Source: Candidatus Limosilactobacillus intestinipullorum
GTDB lineage: Bacteria > Bacillota > Bacilli > Lactobacillales > Lactobacillaceae
Reading direction: 5' to 3'
DNA length: 49,785 nt
NCBI GenBank assembly: GCA_019117185.1
Contig: DXAF01000008.1
Coordinates: 1 to 49,785, forward strand
The notes below the pieces were generated by a model. The model was not told where the DNA came from, ran no database searches, and was given only the letters and a program-made list of their open reading frames with translations. Position 1 is the stretch's first letter. Each line of letters starts with the position of its first letter. This document shows, one piece after another, positions 36,275 to 43,793 of the stretch. Both the position numbers and the translations under genes were made by a program.

Positions 36275-37633
36275 TTAGTTCATCGGATTAGCAGCGGTCA
36301 TCTTACGCATTGTAGCTTCGATCTCTTCAAGTGACTTCCCACGAGTTTCAAGGAAGAACTTGTTAGTAAAGATGATACAGATGACACAGATAACACCGTA
36401 GATAATAAAGGTATTAGCAATATCAAACGCAGCCAGCATTGATGGGAACGTCAAGGAAACTACCATATCAGCTAGCCAGTTCGTTGCGGAACAAAGTGAA
36501 GTACCTAAACCACGAATGTTAAGTGGGAAGACTTCACCAATGTAGACCCAGGTAATCGGAGCCCAAGTACATGCGTAGAAGGCAATGTAAACGGTCAAAG
36601 CAATCGCACTAACGTAAGCAGCGGCTTGGGAACCACTGTCCATCTTCAAGATAGCGGCCATGACGAATAGCGACAAGCCCATGCCGGCGGCACCAACCGT
36701 CAGCATCTTCTTCCGGTCAACGTGGTCCATTAACAGCATGGCAACAACCGTAACGATAACGTTAACGATCCCGATACCAATGTGGGCCAACAGAGCGGCG
36801 GCAACACCCCAACCAACCTTAGTAAAGATAGTTGGTGCATAGAAGATAACTGAGTTTGAACCAATAACTTGTTGGAAAACTGCGGCACCTAAACCAGTAA
36901 CTAATGCTGGACGAACGTCAGCACCAAACAATTCACTCCAACCACCCTGCTTTTGGTTAGCAGAAACTTGAATTTCATCAAGGGCAGTCGTAACGGCCTT
37001 TTCATCACCCTTGTTGGTGTTCATCAAAACGGCCCGGGCTTGGTCAAGCTTACCGATCTTAACTAAGAAACGTGGACTTTCTGGGAGGAAGAGCGCACCA
37101 ATGAAAAGAATAATAGCAGGTAAAGCAGCAAATCCCAGCATCCAACGCCAACCAGTGTACATACTTTGGAAGGTGTAATTTAAGATGTAAGCTAACAGGA
37201 TACCGATCATAACCATCAACTGGAACATGGTAGCAACCGCACCGTGCATCCGTTTTGGTGCTAATTCGTGCAGGTAAGCAGGAATCAATGCGGAAGTAAT
37301 ACCAACACCGATACCAAGGATCACCCGCGTTACCAGCAGGGTCCAGTATTCTGGAGCAAATCCAGAACCAAGGGCACCGATTGTAAAGATAATTGCGGCC
37401 CAAATTAAGAGCTTACGACGACCATACTTATCAAGAAACTTACTAGTACCGAGGGCACCGATAATCGCACCGATCAATACTGAGGAAACAACCATCCCTT
37501 GTTCCCACGAGTTCAGACTTAATTGCTTTTGGATAAATAGAATAGCCCCAGAAACGGAAGCAATATCGTAACCGAATAGTAAACCACCTAAGGCACCAAA
37601 AGTATAGATAAATCCATTTGAAACTTTCTTCAA
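36275..37633 (-). CDS. Sugar:proton symporter, sugar porter family (probable arabinose permease)
   Basis: This 452-residue MFS protein has twelve predicted membrane helices and the sugar porter signatures: GALLFGYD-like start (GGLLFGYDIASVSGA), DKYGRRK after helix 2, PESPRFL after helix 6, the QQVIGSNSVIFYAP motif in helix 7 and ETRGKSLEEIE at the C-terminus. The promoter has an AraR operator and cre-like site identical in spacing to araA, so L-arabinose is the likely substrate, as for B. subtilis AraE. Xylose or other pentoses are possible. The start is TTG with AGGAG 9 nt upstream. It is encoded just after araR. Confidence 0.92.
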   Translation of the reverse strand: MKKVSNGFIYTFGALGGLLFGYDIASVSGAILFIQKQLSLNSWEQGMVVSSVLIGAIIGALGTSKFLDKYGRRKLLIWAAIIFTIGALGSGFAPEYWTLLVTRVILGIGVGITSALIPAYLHELAPKRMHGAVATMFQLMVMIGILLAYILNYTFQSMYTGWRWMLGFAALPAIILFIGALFLPESPRFLVKIGKLDQARAVLMNTNKGDEKAVTTALDEIQVSANQKQGGWSELFGADVRPALVTGLGAAVFQQVIGSNSVIFYAPTIFTKVGWGVAAALLAHIGIGIVNVIVTVVAMLLMDHVDRKKMLTVGAAGMGLSLFVMAAILKMDSGSQAAAYVSAIALTVYIAFYACTWAPITWVYIGEVFPLNIRGLGTSLCSATNWLADMVVSLTFPSMLAAFDIANTFIIYGVICVICIIFTNKFFLETRGKSLEEIEATMRKMTAANPMN

Positions 37634-37716
37634 TTTTGTTCACTCCTATACTTTATCAACAAATAACAACCTCAAAATCTAGAAACCACATGTGATAATC
37701 ACTTAAAAGCTTTTCC

Positions 37717-37764
37717 TTCAAGCGCTTACAATGTAAGTATAGAATATTTGTCCGAATAAATCAA
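37717..37764 (-). promoter_or_regulatory. AraR operator, promoter and cre-like site of the sugar symporter gene
   Basis: On the minus strand, TTGATT (37759-37764) and TATACT (37736-37741) are 17 nt apart, and the operator ATTTATTCGGACAAAT (37746-37761) fills the spacer. Five nt after the -10 lies TGTAAGCGCTTGAA (37717-37730), a good cre candidate. Confidence 0.78.
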
Positions 37765-37865
37765 TAAAACGGTTACATTATTTTAAACTTTTTTCCGTAT
37801 AGATTAATGATTTATCAAATAAATTCCGTTAGGTCAACGTTTAGCCACCAGTAATAAATGAACAA

Positions 37866-37920
37866 TTTAAAATAAAATGCACACTAGTCACCGCCACTTT
37901 AGGCAGCATCCTAGTGTGCA
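37866..37920 (-). terminator. Terminator after araR
   Basis: On the minus strand, TGCACACTAG pairs with CTAGTGTGCA around a loop with an inner stem, followed by TTTTATTTT. It separates araR from the symporter gene; positions 37770-37865 hold no gene. Confidence 0.82.
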
Positions 37921-37945
37921 CGCTGAAATTCATCCGGACATACGC

Positions 37946-39025
37946 TTACTTTGCGATTGTCTTCACAGAGTCACGCTCAATAATCTTCGGATGGTAGATA
38001 ATTGGGGCCACCTTCTCCCCCTTAATCTGCTTCAAAATCATGTTACCGGCGTCCATCCCCATCCGGTTCTTCGGGTGGACCGCCGTGGTCAAGCCGGGCA
38101 AGACATAGGCACTGAGCAGATAGTCATCAAAGCCCACAATGCTAATGTCCGTGGGAATCTTCATCCCGAGTGACCGGACCACGTCCATTACCTGGATCGC
38201 CAACTGGTCATTGTAACAAGCAATTGCGGTGGGCCGGTCGGTGGCCTGGAGGTGACGGGCAATCTTAGCAAAGATATGGGCAATATCGTCAGTTGACTGG
38301 TACATGATGACATCACTCAAGAGGGTCAGCTCAGGGTGTTCCATATAGGCATCCATGTACCCCTGGAGGCGGTTCACTCCTTGAAGGTCATCGATTTTAA
38401 AGACCCCTAAAATCCGCTGGTGCCCCCGCTCAAACAAGCGACTAACCAGTTCATGTTCAGTTTCCCGGTCTGCAATATCAATATAAGGGAGCTGGGAGCG
38501 GTCATAATGGGCATTGATGAACATCGCCGGAACGTGGGAAGCCTCAATCTGGTCATATAAGTCCGTATTCGGGTTGGGACGGGCACTACGCGTCGGCTCC
38601 AAAATAAGCCCATCCACGTTACTGTCAAGCATTCGCTGGAGGCTTACCCGCTCTTGTTCATGGTCGTTATGGGTATTCCCCAGCAGGATTGAATACCCCT
38701 GGCTGGCAAGGGCCCGGTCAATCCCGCTAATAATACTCGGGAAAATATAATCGGCTAAGTGGGTGGTCACCACCCCAATGACCTTTTGGTTGGCCGGCTG
38801 CTGGTGGTTGGCCCGCCAGTCCTCGACAAACATGCCCCCACCCTGGATCCGGTAAATGTAGTGTTCATTTTCCAATTCACCCATCGCCCGGCGGATGGTG
38901 TAGCGGCTAACACCATACTTGGCCATTAACGCGGATTCCGTTGGCAACTGGTCACCGGGTTGGTACTGGCCAGAGCTGATCACCCCACGGATCTTTTCTT
39001 TTACTGTTTCGTACTTGGTTGCCAT
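37946..39025 (-). CDS. araR: Arabinose operon repressor AraR
   Basis: AraR of 359 residues combines a GntR winged helix (residues 1-70, with PTESALMAKYGVSRYTIRRAMGELENE) with a LacI/periplasmic-binding-protein-like domain (about 75-350) that would bind L-arabinose and release DNA. Four AraR-like operators are visible in this window. The gene follows araD with an intervening terminator and has no operator directly in front of it; it may be fed by read-through from the araB promoter, giving feedback. ATG follows TAGGAG. A close paralogue lies at 30.4 kb. Confidence 0.92.
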   Translation of the reverse strand: MATKYETVKEKIRGVISSGQYQPGDQLPTESALMAKYGVSRYTIRRAMGELENEHYIYRIQGGGMFVEDWRANHQQPANQKVIGVVTTHLADYIFPSIISGIDRALASQGYSILLGNTHNDHEQERVSLQRMLDSNVDGLILEPTRSARPNPNTDLYDQIEASHVPAMFINAHYDRSQLPYIDIADRETEHELVSRLFERGHQRILGVFKIDDLQGVNRLQGYMDAYMEHPELTLLSDVIMYQSTDDIAHIFAKIARHLQATDRPTAIACYNDQLAIQVMDVVRSLGMKIPTDISIVGFDDYLLSAYVLPGLTTAVHPKNRMGMDAGNMILKQIKGEKVAPIIYHPKIIERDSVKTIAK

Positions 39026-39040
39026 AATTATCTCCTAACG

Positions 39041-39097
39041 AAAAAGAGCGGTGGATAACGCCGGTCAAAGCCATTCGTTATCACATCGCTCTTTTTT
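39041..39097 (-). terminator. Terminator between araD and araR
   Basis: On the minus strand, AAAAGAGCG pairs with CGCTCTTTT (through GTGATAACG and CGTTATC inside), with a T5 tail. The araR ribosome binding site follows immediately, so partial read-through may supply the repressor. Confidence 0.7.
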
Positions 39098-39108
39098 CAG
39101 TCGCGATC

Positions 39109-39840
39109 TTAATTTTCGCGCTTGGCGTGGTCCTTGCTGTGGGCGTTATTTTGGCCGTAGTAAGCGTTCTTACCGTGCTTACGGTAGTAGTGCTTATCCA
39201 ACAGGTATTGTGGTAAGTGGTTGTCAGCCCGGGTCAATTGAAGAGTGTGGTAATCTTCTTCAGCAACAACTTCCAAGACTTTGGCATTGTAAACCGCCTT
39301 ATCAGGTGTTGGTCCCCACGTAAATGGACCGTGTTGCATTACCAGGGCCGCTGGTGTTGCTTCATAGTCCAGTCCCCGTTCCTTAAAGCTCCGGACAATG
39401 ACCTTACCGGTGTTGCCCTCGTAGTCTTCTTCAATTTCTTCCTTCGTCAGTGCATCCGCAGCGGGTACGTCGGTGTAGAAGGTATCGGCGTGGGTGGTGT
39501 TCATTGCCGGTACGTCCATGTGGGCGGCAGCAAAGGAGACTGCCCATGGGGAGTGGGTGTGCACAACCCCACCGATCTTTGGGAAGTGGTTGTACAGGTA
39601 GGTGTGGGTTGGCGTATCACTGGATGGGTTTAAGTCCCCTTCAACGACTTCCCCCTTCAGGTTTACCACTACCATGTCTTCGGGCTTTAAGTCTTCATAA
39701 GGTACCCCCGATGGCTTAATGACAAACAGGCCCTTTTCCCGGTCAATTCCGGAAACGTTTCCCCAAGTGAAGGTTACCAGGCCGAGTTTTGGCAGCTTCA
39801 TGTTGGCTTCGTATACTTCTTGCTTTAACTTCTCTAACAT
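39109..39840 (-). CDS. araD: L-ribulose-5-phosphate 4-epimerase
   Basis: AraD of 243 residues is a class II aldolase-like zinc enzyme that converts L-ribulose 5-phosphate to D-xylulose 5-phosphate. It begins MLEKLKQEVYEANMKLP, has the FTWGNVSGIDRE and KPSGVPYEDL stretches and the zinc-binding HTHSPWAVSFAAAH segment; a further His is in QHGPFTWG. Size is typical. It is 12 nt downstream of araB and cotranscribed. The product feeds the phosphoketolase pathway in heterofermenters. The last 20 residues are His- and Lys-rich, without obvious function. Confidence 0.96.
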   Translation of the reverse strand: MLEKLKQEVYEANMKLPKLGLVTFTWGNVSGIDREKGLFVIKPSGVPYEDLKPEDMVVVNLKGEVVEGDLNPSSDTPTHTYLYNHFPKIGGVVHTHSPWAVSFAAAHMDVPAMNTTHADTFYTDVPAADALTKEEIEEDYEGNTGKVIVRSFKERGLDYEATPAALVMQHGPFTWGPTPDKAVYNAKVLEVVAEEDYHTLQLTRADNHLPQYLLDKHYYRKHGKNAYYGQNNAHSKDHAKREN

Positions 39841-39852
39841 TCGATCGTCTCC

Positions 39853-41457
39853 TTAATTTAACTTCATGTCCTTGCCGGCTTCGATTTCGGCAGGCAGTGC
39901 TTCCTTATAGTTATCAATAAACTTTTCGTAGCCCTGGACGCTTTCCGATTCAGGGAACAGGGTTGAACTTTCGGCATCCACAAAGACTTCGCTATCGAGG
40001 TAGTCCGCGAGGCTCTTCCCCTTGGTGTCACTCGCATACAGTGCCAAGACGGCCATCCCCCATGGCCCCCCTTCACCGGCATTACTCATCAAAGTAATTG
40101 GGGTGTTTAAAGCATCCGCCAGGACTTGTTGGGCGACCACTGGCGTCTTAAATAAGCCCCCCTGGGCGATCAAAACGTCCGTCCGGATGTGCTCTTCACG
40201 CAAGAGGATGTCCATCCCAATCTTTAGTGGTGCAAAGGCGGAGTAGAGTTGAACCTTGAAAATGTTGGCCAGGGTAAAGTGACTATCCGGCTTGCGAACC
40301 ATCATCGGCCGTCCATCTTGAACCTTCGTAATGTTTTCACCAGAAAGGTAACTGAAGTTAACTAGGCCTCCAGCGTCCTGGTCCCCACGCAGGGAAACAT
40401 CAAACAGTTTTTCATACAATTGGTTTGGTGACAGATTAACCCCCAGGACCTTTGCAAACTGGTTAAATACACTCGCCCAGGCATTAATGTCTGATGAACA
40501 GTTATTGGTGTGCACCATCGCAACCGGCGCACCATCAGGAGTCGTGACCATATCAATGTCGCGGTGCACCTTGTTGAGCTTCTGGTCCAAGACCACCATT
40601 GAAAAGGCTGAGGTCCCGGCAGAAATGTTACCAGTCCGCTTCCGCACGGCATTGGTAGCAACCATCCCAGTTCCCGCATCACCTTCAGACGGTGCAATCA
40701 GTGAACCGGCTTGTAGTTGACCACTCGGGTCCAAGAGTGCGGCCCCCGCCGCGGTCAACTTACCAGCCGCCTGACCGGCCAGAAGGACTTCTGGCAAGAT
40801 ATCGTTAATGTTCCATGGGTACTGGGCAACCTCCGGCAGGCCAGCAAACTGTTCCAGCATCTTGGCATCGTAGGTCTTTGTTGCCTCGTCGATTGGGAAC
40901 ATCCCGGAAGCGTCACCGATTCCCGTGTTCTTGTTGCCGGATAATTGCCAAGAAACGTAACCATCAAGGGTCGTGATGAAGTCAATGTCCTTGACATGGT
41001 CTTCATGGTTAAGGATGGCCTGGTACAGGTGGGCAACACTCCACCGTTCTGGAATGTTGAAGTTAAACAGGCTAGTTAATTTATCAGCCGCCACACCAGT
41101 AATATTGTTTCGCCACGTCCGGAATGGTACCAGCAGGTGGCCATCCTTATCAAATGGCATGTAACCATGCATCATCGCACTAATCCCAATAGCGCCAATC
41201 TTGGTCAGCTTAATGCCGTATTGTTCATTAACACTCGCTGCCATGTTGGCATAGCTCGTCTGGATACCCTTCCAGACCTTTTCAATCGGGTATGTCCAAA
41301 TGTTATTACGCAGTTCGTTTTCCCAAACAAAGTCGCCCGATGCGACCACCTTGTAGTCATCCGTAACCAAGACGGCCTTGATCCGGGTCGAACCTAGTTC
41401 AATCCCCAAGGCGGTGTTGGCGCTTTCAATTTTGCTTTTAATCGCACTGTTATCCAC
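39853..41457 (-). CDS. araB: L-ribulokinase
   Basis: This 534-residue FGGY-family sugar kinase phosphorylates L-ribulose at C5. The N-terminal ATPase motif is ALGIELGSTRIKAVLV, with GISAMMHGYMPFD and the GDASGMFPID motif following. The C-terminal half has SAGTSAFSMVV and the GGLFKTPVVAQQVLADAL stretch. The start is GTG with AAGGGGAGG upstream. It is the first gene of araB-araD(-araR) and has its own AraR-regulated promoter. Position and partners support ribulokinase over xylulokinase or related kinases, even though the family is broad. Confidence 0.94.
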   Translation of the reverse strand: MDNSAIKSKIESANTALGIELGSTRIKAVLVTDDYKVVASGDFVWENELRNNIWTYPIEKVWKGIQTSYANMAASVNEQYGIKLTKIGAIGISAMMHGYMPFDKDGHLLVPFRTWRNNITGVAADKLTSLFNFNIPERWSVAHLYQAILNHEDHVKDIDFITTLDGYVSWQLSGNKNTGIGDASGMFPIDEATKTYDAKMLEQFAGLPEVAQYPWNINDILPEVLLAGQAAGKLTAAGAALLDPSGQLQAGSLIAPSEGDAGTGMVATNAVRKRTGNISAGTSAFSMVVLDQKLNKVHRDIDMVTTPDGAPVAMVHTNNCSSDINAWASVFNQFAKVLGVNLSPNQLYEKLFDVSLRGDQDAGGLVNFSYLSGENITKVQDGRPMMVRKPDSHFTLANIFKVQLYSAFAPLKIGMDILLREEHIRTDVLIAQGGLFKTPVVAQQVLADALNTPITLMSNAGEGGPWGMAVLALYASDTKGKSLADYLDSEVFVDAESSTLFPESESVQGYEKFIDNYKEALPAEIEAGKDMKLN

Positions 41458-41497
41458 AGGAATAGCCTCCCCTTAAAAAACTTAACTTAACACTCAT

Positions 41498-41526
41498 ATT
41501 GTAGAATATTTGTCCGTATAAATCAA
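41498..41526 (-). promoter_or_regulatory. AraR operator and promoter of araB-araD
   Basis: On the minus strand, TTGATT (41521-41526) and TACAAT (41498-41503) are 17 nt apart, with the operator ATTTATACGGACAAAT (41508-41523) filling the spacer. It is close to the Bacillus AraR consensus ATTTGTACGTACAAAT. No clear cre site follows, unlike araA and the symporter gene. Confidence 0.8.
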
Positions 41527-41539
41527 ATAAATTTATTAG

Positions 41540-42430
41540 TTAACTGTAAAATAATTTCATCTGGAGGCTTTCACGGAAGTTACCAAACCCTTGCCCATAA
41601 ATGGTGCAGCCGCCCTTGTGCGTAGCAGTCTTTTTTACCGCAAAACGGAGGACGAACCGGTCGGGATCATAACTTAAGTCCGCTAATGATACCGGCGACC
41701 ACGGTTGGCCATCCAGGTAGGTCCCGTGGTCAGTAATCCGAAAGGTCTTTTGTAGGCCATACTGGTTAACGTTGTTTGGTACCCATGCCGGTGTGTACTT
41801 GCCCCGGACATCTGAAAAATCCCCCGGGCTTGTCCAAAAGCCTAGTTCAGTTCCGTTTACCGATACCGTGATGTCAGAGGGCCAGTTGTTATTGGAAAAC
41901 GGGAATTCACTGCCGAGTTCCGCCACGATATCAATCATCTGAAGGTGGTCCTCATCTTTTAAGTGGTTTGGCAGCTGGTACTCTAAGTAACCGTCATTAA
42001 ACCAGACCATCCCAGCCTCCATCCGGTGGGGATCCATAAAGTAAGATGGGTTATCAACCTTGCCAATGTAGTCGGTACGCCCCGCCATCCCACACGATGG
42101 TTTAACGGAAAAGTTGGTAAACTGGCCAACCGGAACCTCGGTCTTGTACACATTAAACAGCTCGTAAATCGTTTTGGGAAAAGCAATGTTGATTTTATCA
42201 ACCTTAATTTTGCCGACCTTCTTATGGCCAACCTGGTTAAAGTGAATAATCCCGGCCGTTGCTAACTTCTTTAGGTGCCGGGCAGTAATTGTTGGGCTAA
42301 TTTTTAGCCGGGCCGCCAGCTCGGCAATACTTAATTGTTCCTTAGACAGTATTTGAATAATTTCTAAGCGAACGGGACTGGCAAGGGCCTTATACACATC
42401 TAAATAGTCCTGTGAAATGGTTGTTTCCAC
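41540..42430 (-). CDS. ArsR-type regulator with long C-terminal domain
   Basis: This 296-residue protein has an ArsR/HTH winged helix at residues 8-85 (ALASPVRLEIIQIL and SIAELAARLKISPTITARHLKKLATAG). The usual metal-binding Cys motif in the recognition region is absent. The remaining 200 residues are rich in predicted beta strands and aromatic residues, suggesting a jelly-roll or other ligand-binding domain, which is inference. Typical ArsR proteins are only about 100 residues. The GTG start at 42430 has AGGAGG 7 nt upstream. It is divergent from the GH43 gene and reads toward araB, ending 14 nt before the araB -35 box. A sugar-responsive regulator of the GH43/permease pair is the best guess. 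Confidence 0.78.
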   Translation of the reverse strand: METTISQDYLDVYKALASPVRLEIIQILSKEQLSIAELAARLKISPTITARHLKKLATAGIIHFNQVGHKKVGKIKVDKINIAFPKTIYELFNVYKTEVPVGQFTNFSVKPSCGMAGRTDYIGKVDNPSYFMDPHRMEAGMVWFNDGYLEYQLPNHLKDEDHLQMIDIVAELGSEFPFSNNNWPSDITVSVNGTELGFWTSPGDFSDVRGKYTPAWVPNNVNQYGLQKTFRITDHGTYLDGQPWSPVSLADLSYDPDRFVLRFAVKKTATHKGGCTIYGQGFGNFRESLQMKLFYS

Positions 42431-42449
42431 GTTTTTTCCTCCTAAATCC

Positions 42450-42461
42450 AACTAAAAAGTT
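42450..42461. promoter_or_regulatory. Candidate ArsR-type operator in the regulator leader
   Basis: AACTAAAAAGTT lies immediately upstream of the regulator ribosome binding site. Its exact reverse complement occurs at 42628-42639 on the GH43 side of the same spacer. The partly palindromic arms AACT and AGTT fit a dimeric winged-helix binding site. Assignment is inference from repetition and position. Confidence 0.4.
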
Positions 42462-42627
42462 ACGTTTTCCTTTAAGGAGTGCTGATCAGAGCCACGATCA
42501 CCGCACCAATTCAATAAAATCTTTAATATCATTCATTTATAGCTCTTTATTCATTATCCAGCGCCCGTATTCACTACCGAACCTTGCGACTTCCCCGGTC
42601 TTAACCACCAACTTTGCGGTTTTAATG

Positions 42628-42639
42628 AACTTTTTAGTT
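42628..42639. promoter_or_regulatory. Candidate ArsR-type operator, inverted copy, upstream of the GH43 gene
   Basis: AACTTTTTAGTT is the exact reverse complement of the 12-mer at 42450-42461. The spacer between regulator and GH43 gene (42431-42801) holds no gene; further short palindromes, ATCAA-TTAG-TTGAT (42681-42694) and TTGATA-N11-TATCAA (42690-42712), lie closer to GH43 and may mark its promoter region. Confidence 0.4.
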
Positions 42640-42801
42640 AAGTATTAGTTTGATTATGACACCAGTTACACAAAAAATCAATCAATTAGTTGATATTGGC
42701 AGAATTTATCAAATAAATCTGTCAAAAATGATTGAAACCCCTTTCTCGTGACGGTATCTTGAACTTGTCAAATCAATTAACCAATTTGAGGAGGATTTTT
42801 G

Positions 42802-43773
42802 ATGGCTAGCATTGAATATACTGCCCCACTGATTATCCAGCGGGCAGATCCATACATTTATAAGCACACGGACGGTTACTACTACTTCACCGCCTCCGTG
42901 CCTGCCTACAACCGGATCGAAATCCGGCGGGCACGAACAATCGAAGGCTTGGCACACGCCGCTCCCCGGACTATTTGGCGTAAACATGACCAGGGTCCGA
43001 TGAGCCAACTAATTTGGGCGCCAGAGCTCCACTACATTGATGGCAAGTGGTTCATCTACTTCGCCGCTGCCGAAACAACGGCCTTCGACGAAAACGGGAT
43101 GTTCCAACACCGGATGTTCTGTATCGAATGTGACCAGGACAACCCAATGGGCAAGGAAGAAGATTGGATCGAACGGGGTCAAGTTAAGACGCCGATGGAT
43201 TCTTTCTCCTTAGACGCCACGACCTTTGAACTAAACGGCAAGCTTTACTACGTTTGGGCACAAAAGGACCCTGCTATCAAGGGGAACTCCAACCTCTACA
43301 TTGCCGAGATGGAGAACCCGTGGACGCTTAAGACGAAGCCGGTCATGCTCAGCAAACCTGAGTACGATTGGGAAACTAAGGTCTTCTGGGTTAACGAAGG
43401 GCCTGCGGTGCTTCACCGTAACGGTCGCCTCTTCTTAACCTATTCCGCCAGTGCAACGGACGAAAACTACGCGATGGGGATGTTAACCTGCGCCGATGAT
43501 GCCGACGTCCTTGATGCCGCTAACTGGTCCAAGTCAAAGACCCCCGTTTTCCAAAGTGACATTGCCCACGACCAATTCGGTCCGGGCCACAACTCATTCA
43601 CGGTTGCTGAAGATGGTCAGACCGACCTGATGGTCTACCATTGCCGCAACTATACCGACATTAAGGGAGACCCCCTCTACGATCCAAACCGGCATACGAT
43701 CGTCAAGCCGTTTACCTATGATGAAAATGGTGTACCCGCGTTCGGCAAGCCGGTTCCGTATAACTACAAATAA
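42802..43773 (+). CDS. Glycoside hydrolase family 43 (probable alpha-L-arabinofuranosidase)
   Basis: This 323-residue five-bladed beta-propeller enzyme has no signal peptide, so it is intracellular. The catalytic base is likely Asp16 in QRADPYIY, and the acid Glu is in WVNEGPAVL; the pKa-modulating Asp probably lies in the DSFSLDATTFEL region. The aromatic YYYFTASVP and IWAPELHYIDGKWFIYFAA stretches are typical GH43 blades. It probably releases arabinose from short arabino-oligosaccharides taken up by the permease encoded next; xylosidase activity cannot be excluded. ATG at 42802 follows GAGGAGG. Confidence 0.9.
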   Translation: MASIEYTAPLIIQRADPYIYKHTDGYYYFTASVPAYNRIEIRRARTIEGLAHAAPRTIWRKHDQGPMSQLIWAPELHYIDGKWFIYFAAAETTAFDENGMFQHRMFCIECDQDNPMGKEEDWIERGQVKTPMDSFSLDATTFELNGKLYYVWAQKDPAIKGNSNLYIAEMENPWTLKTKPVMLSKPEYDWETKVFWVNEGPAVLHRNGRLFLTYSASATDENYAMGMLTCADDADVLDAANWSKSKTPVFQSDIAHDQFGPGHNSFTVAEDGQTDLMVYHCRNYTDIKGDPLYDPNRHTIVKPFTYDENGVPAFGKPVPYNYK

Positions 43774-43793
43774 CTTGGAAAGGAATGTTAATT

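Noticed and set aside
37059-37403. Minus-strand 114-codon frame inside the sugar symporter gene
   Set aside because: Out-of-frame shadow of a clear sugar porter gene, Trp- and Cys-rich without any known domain.
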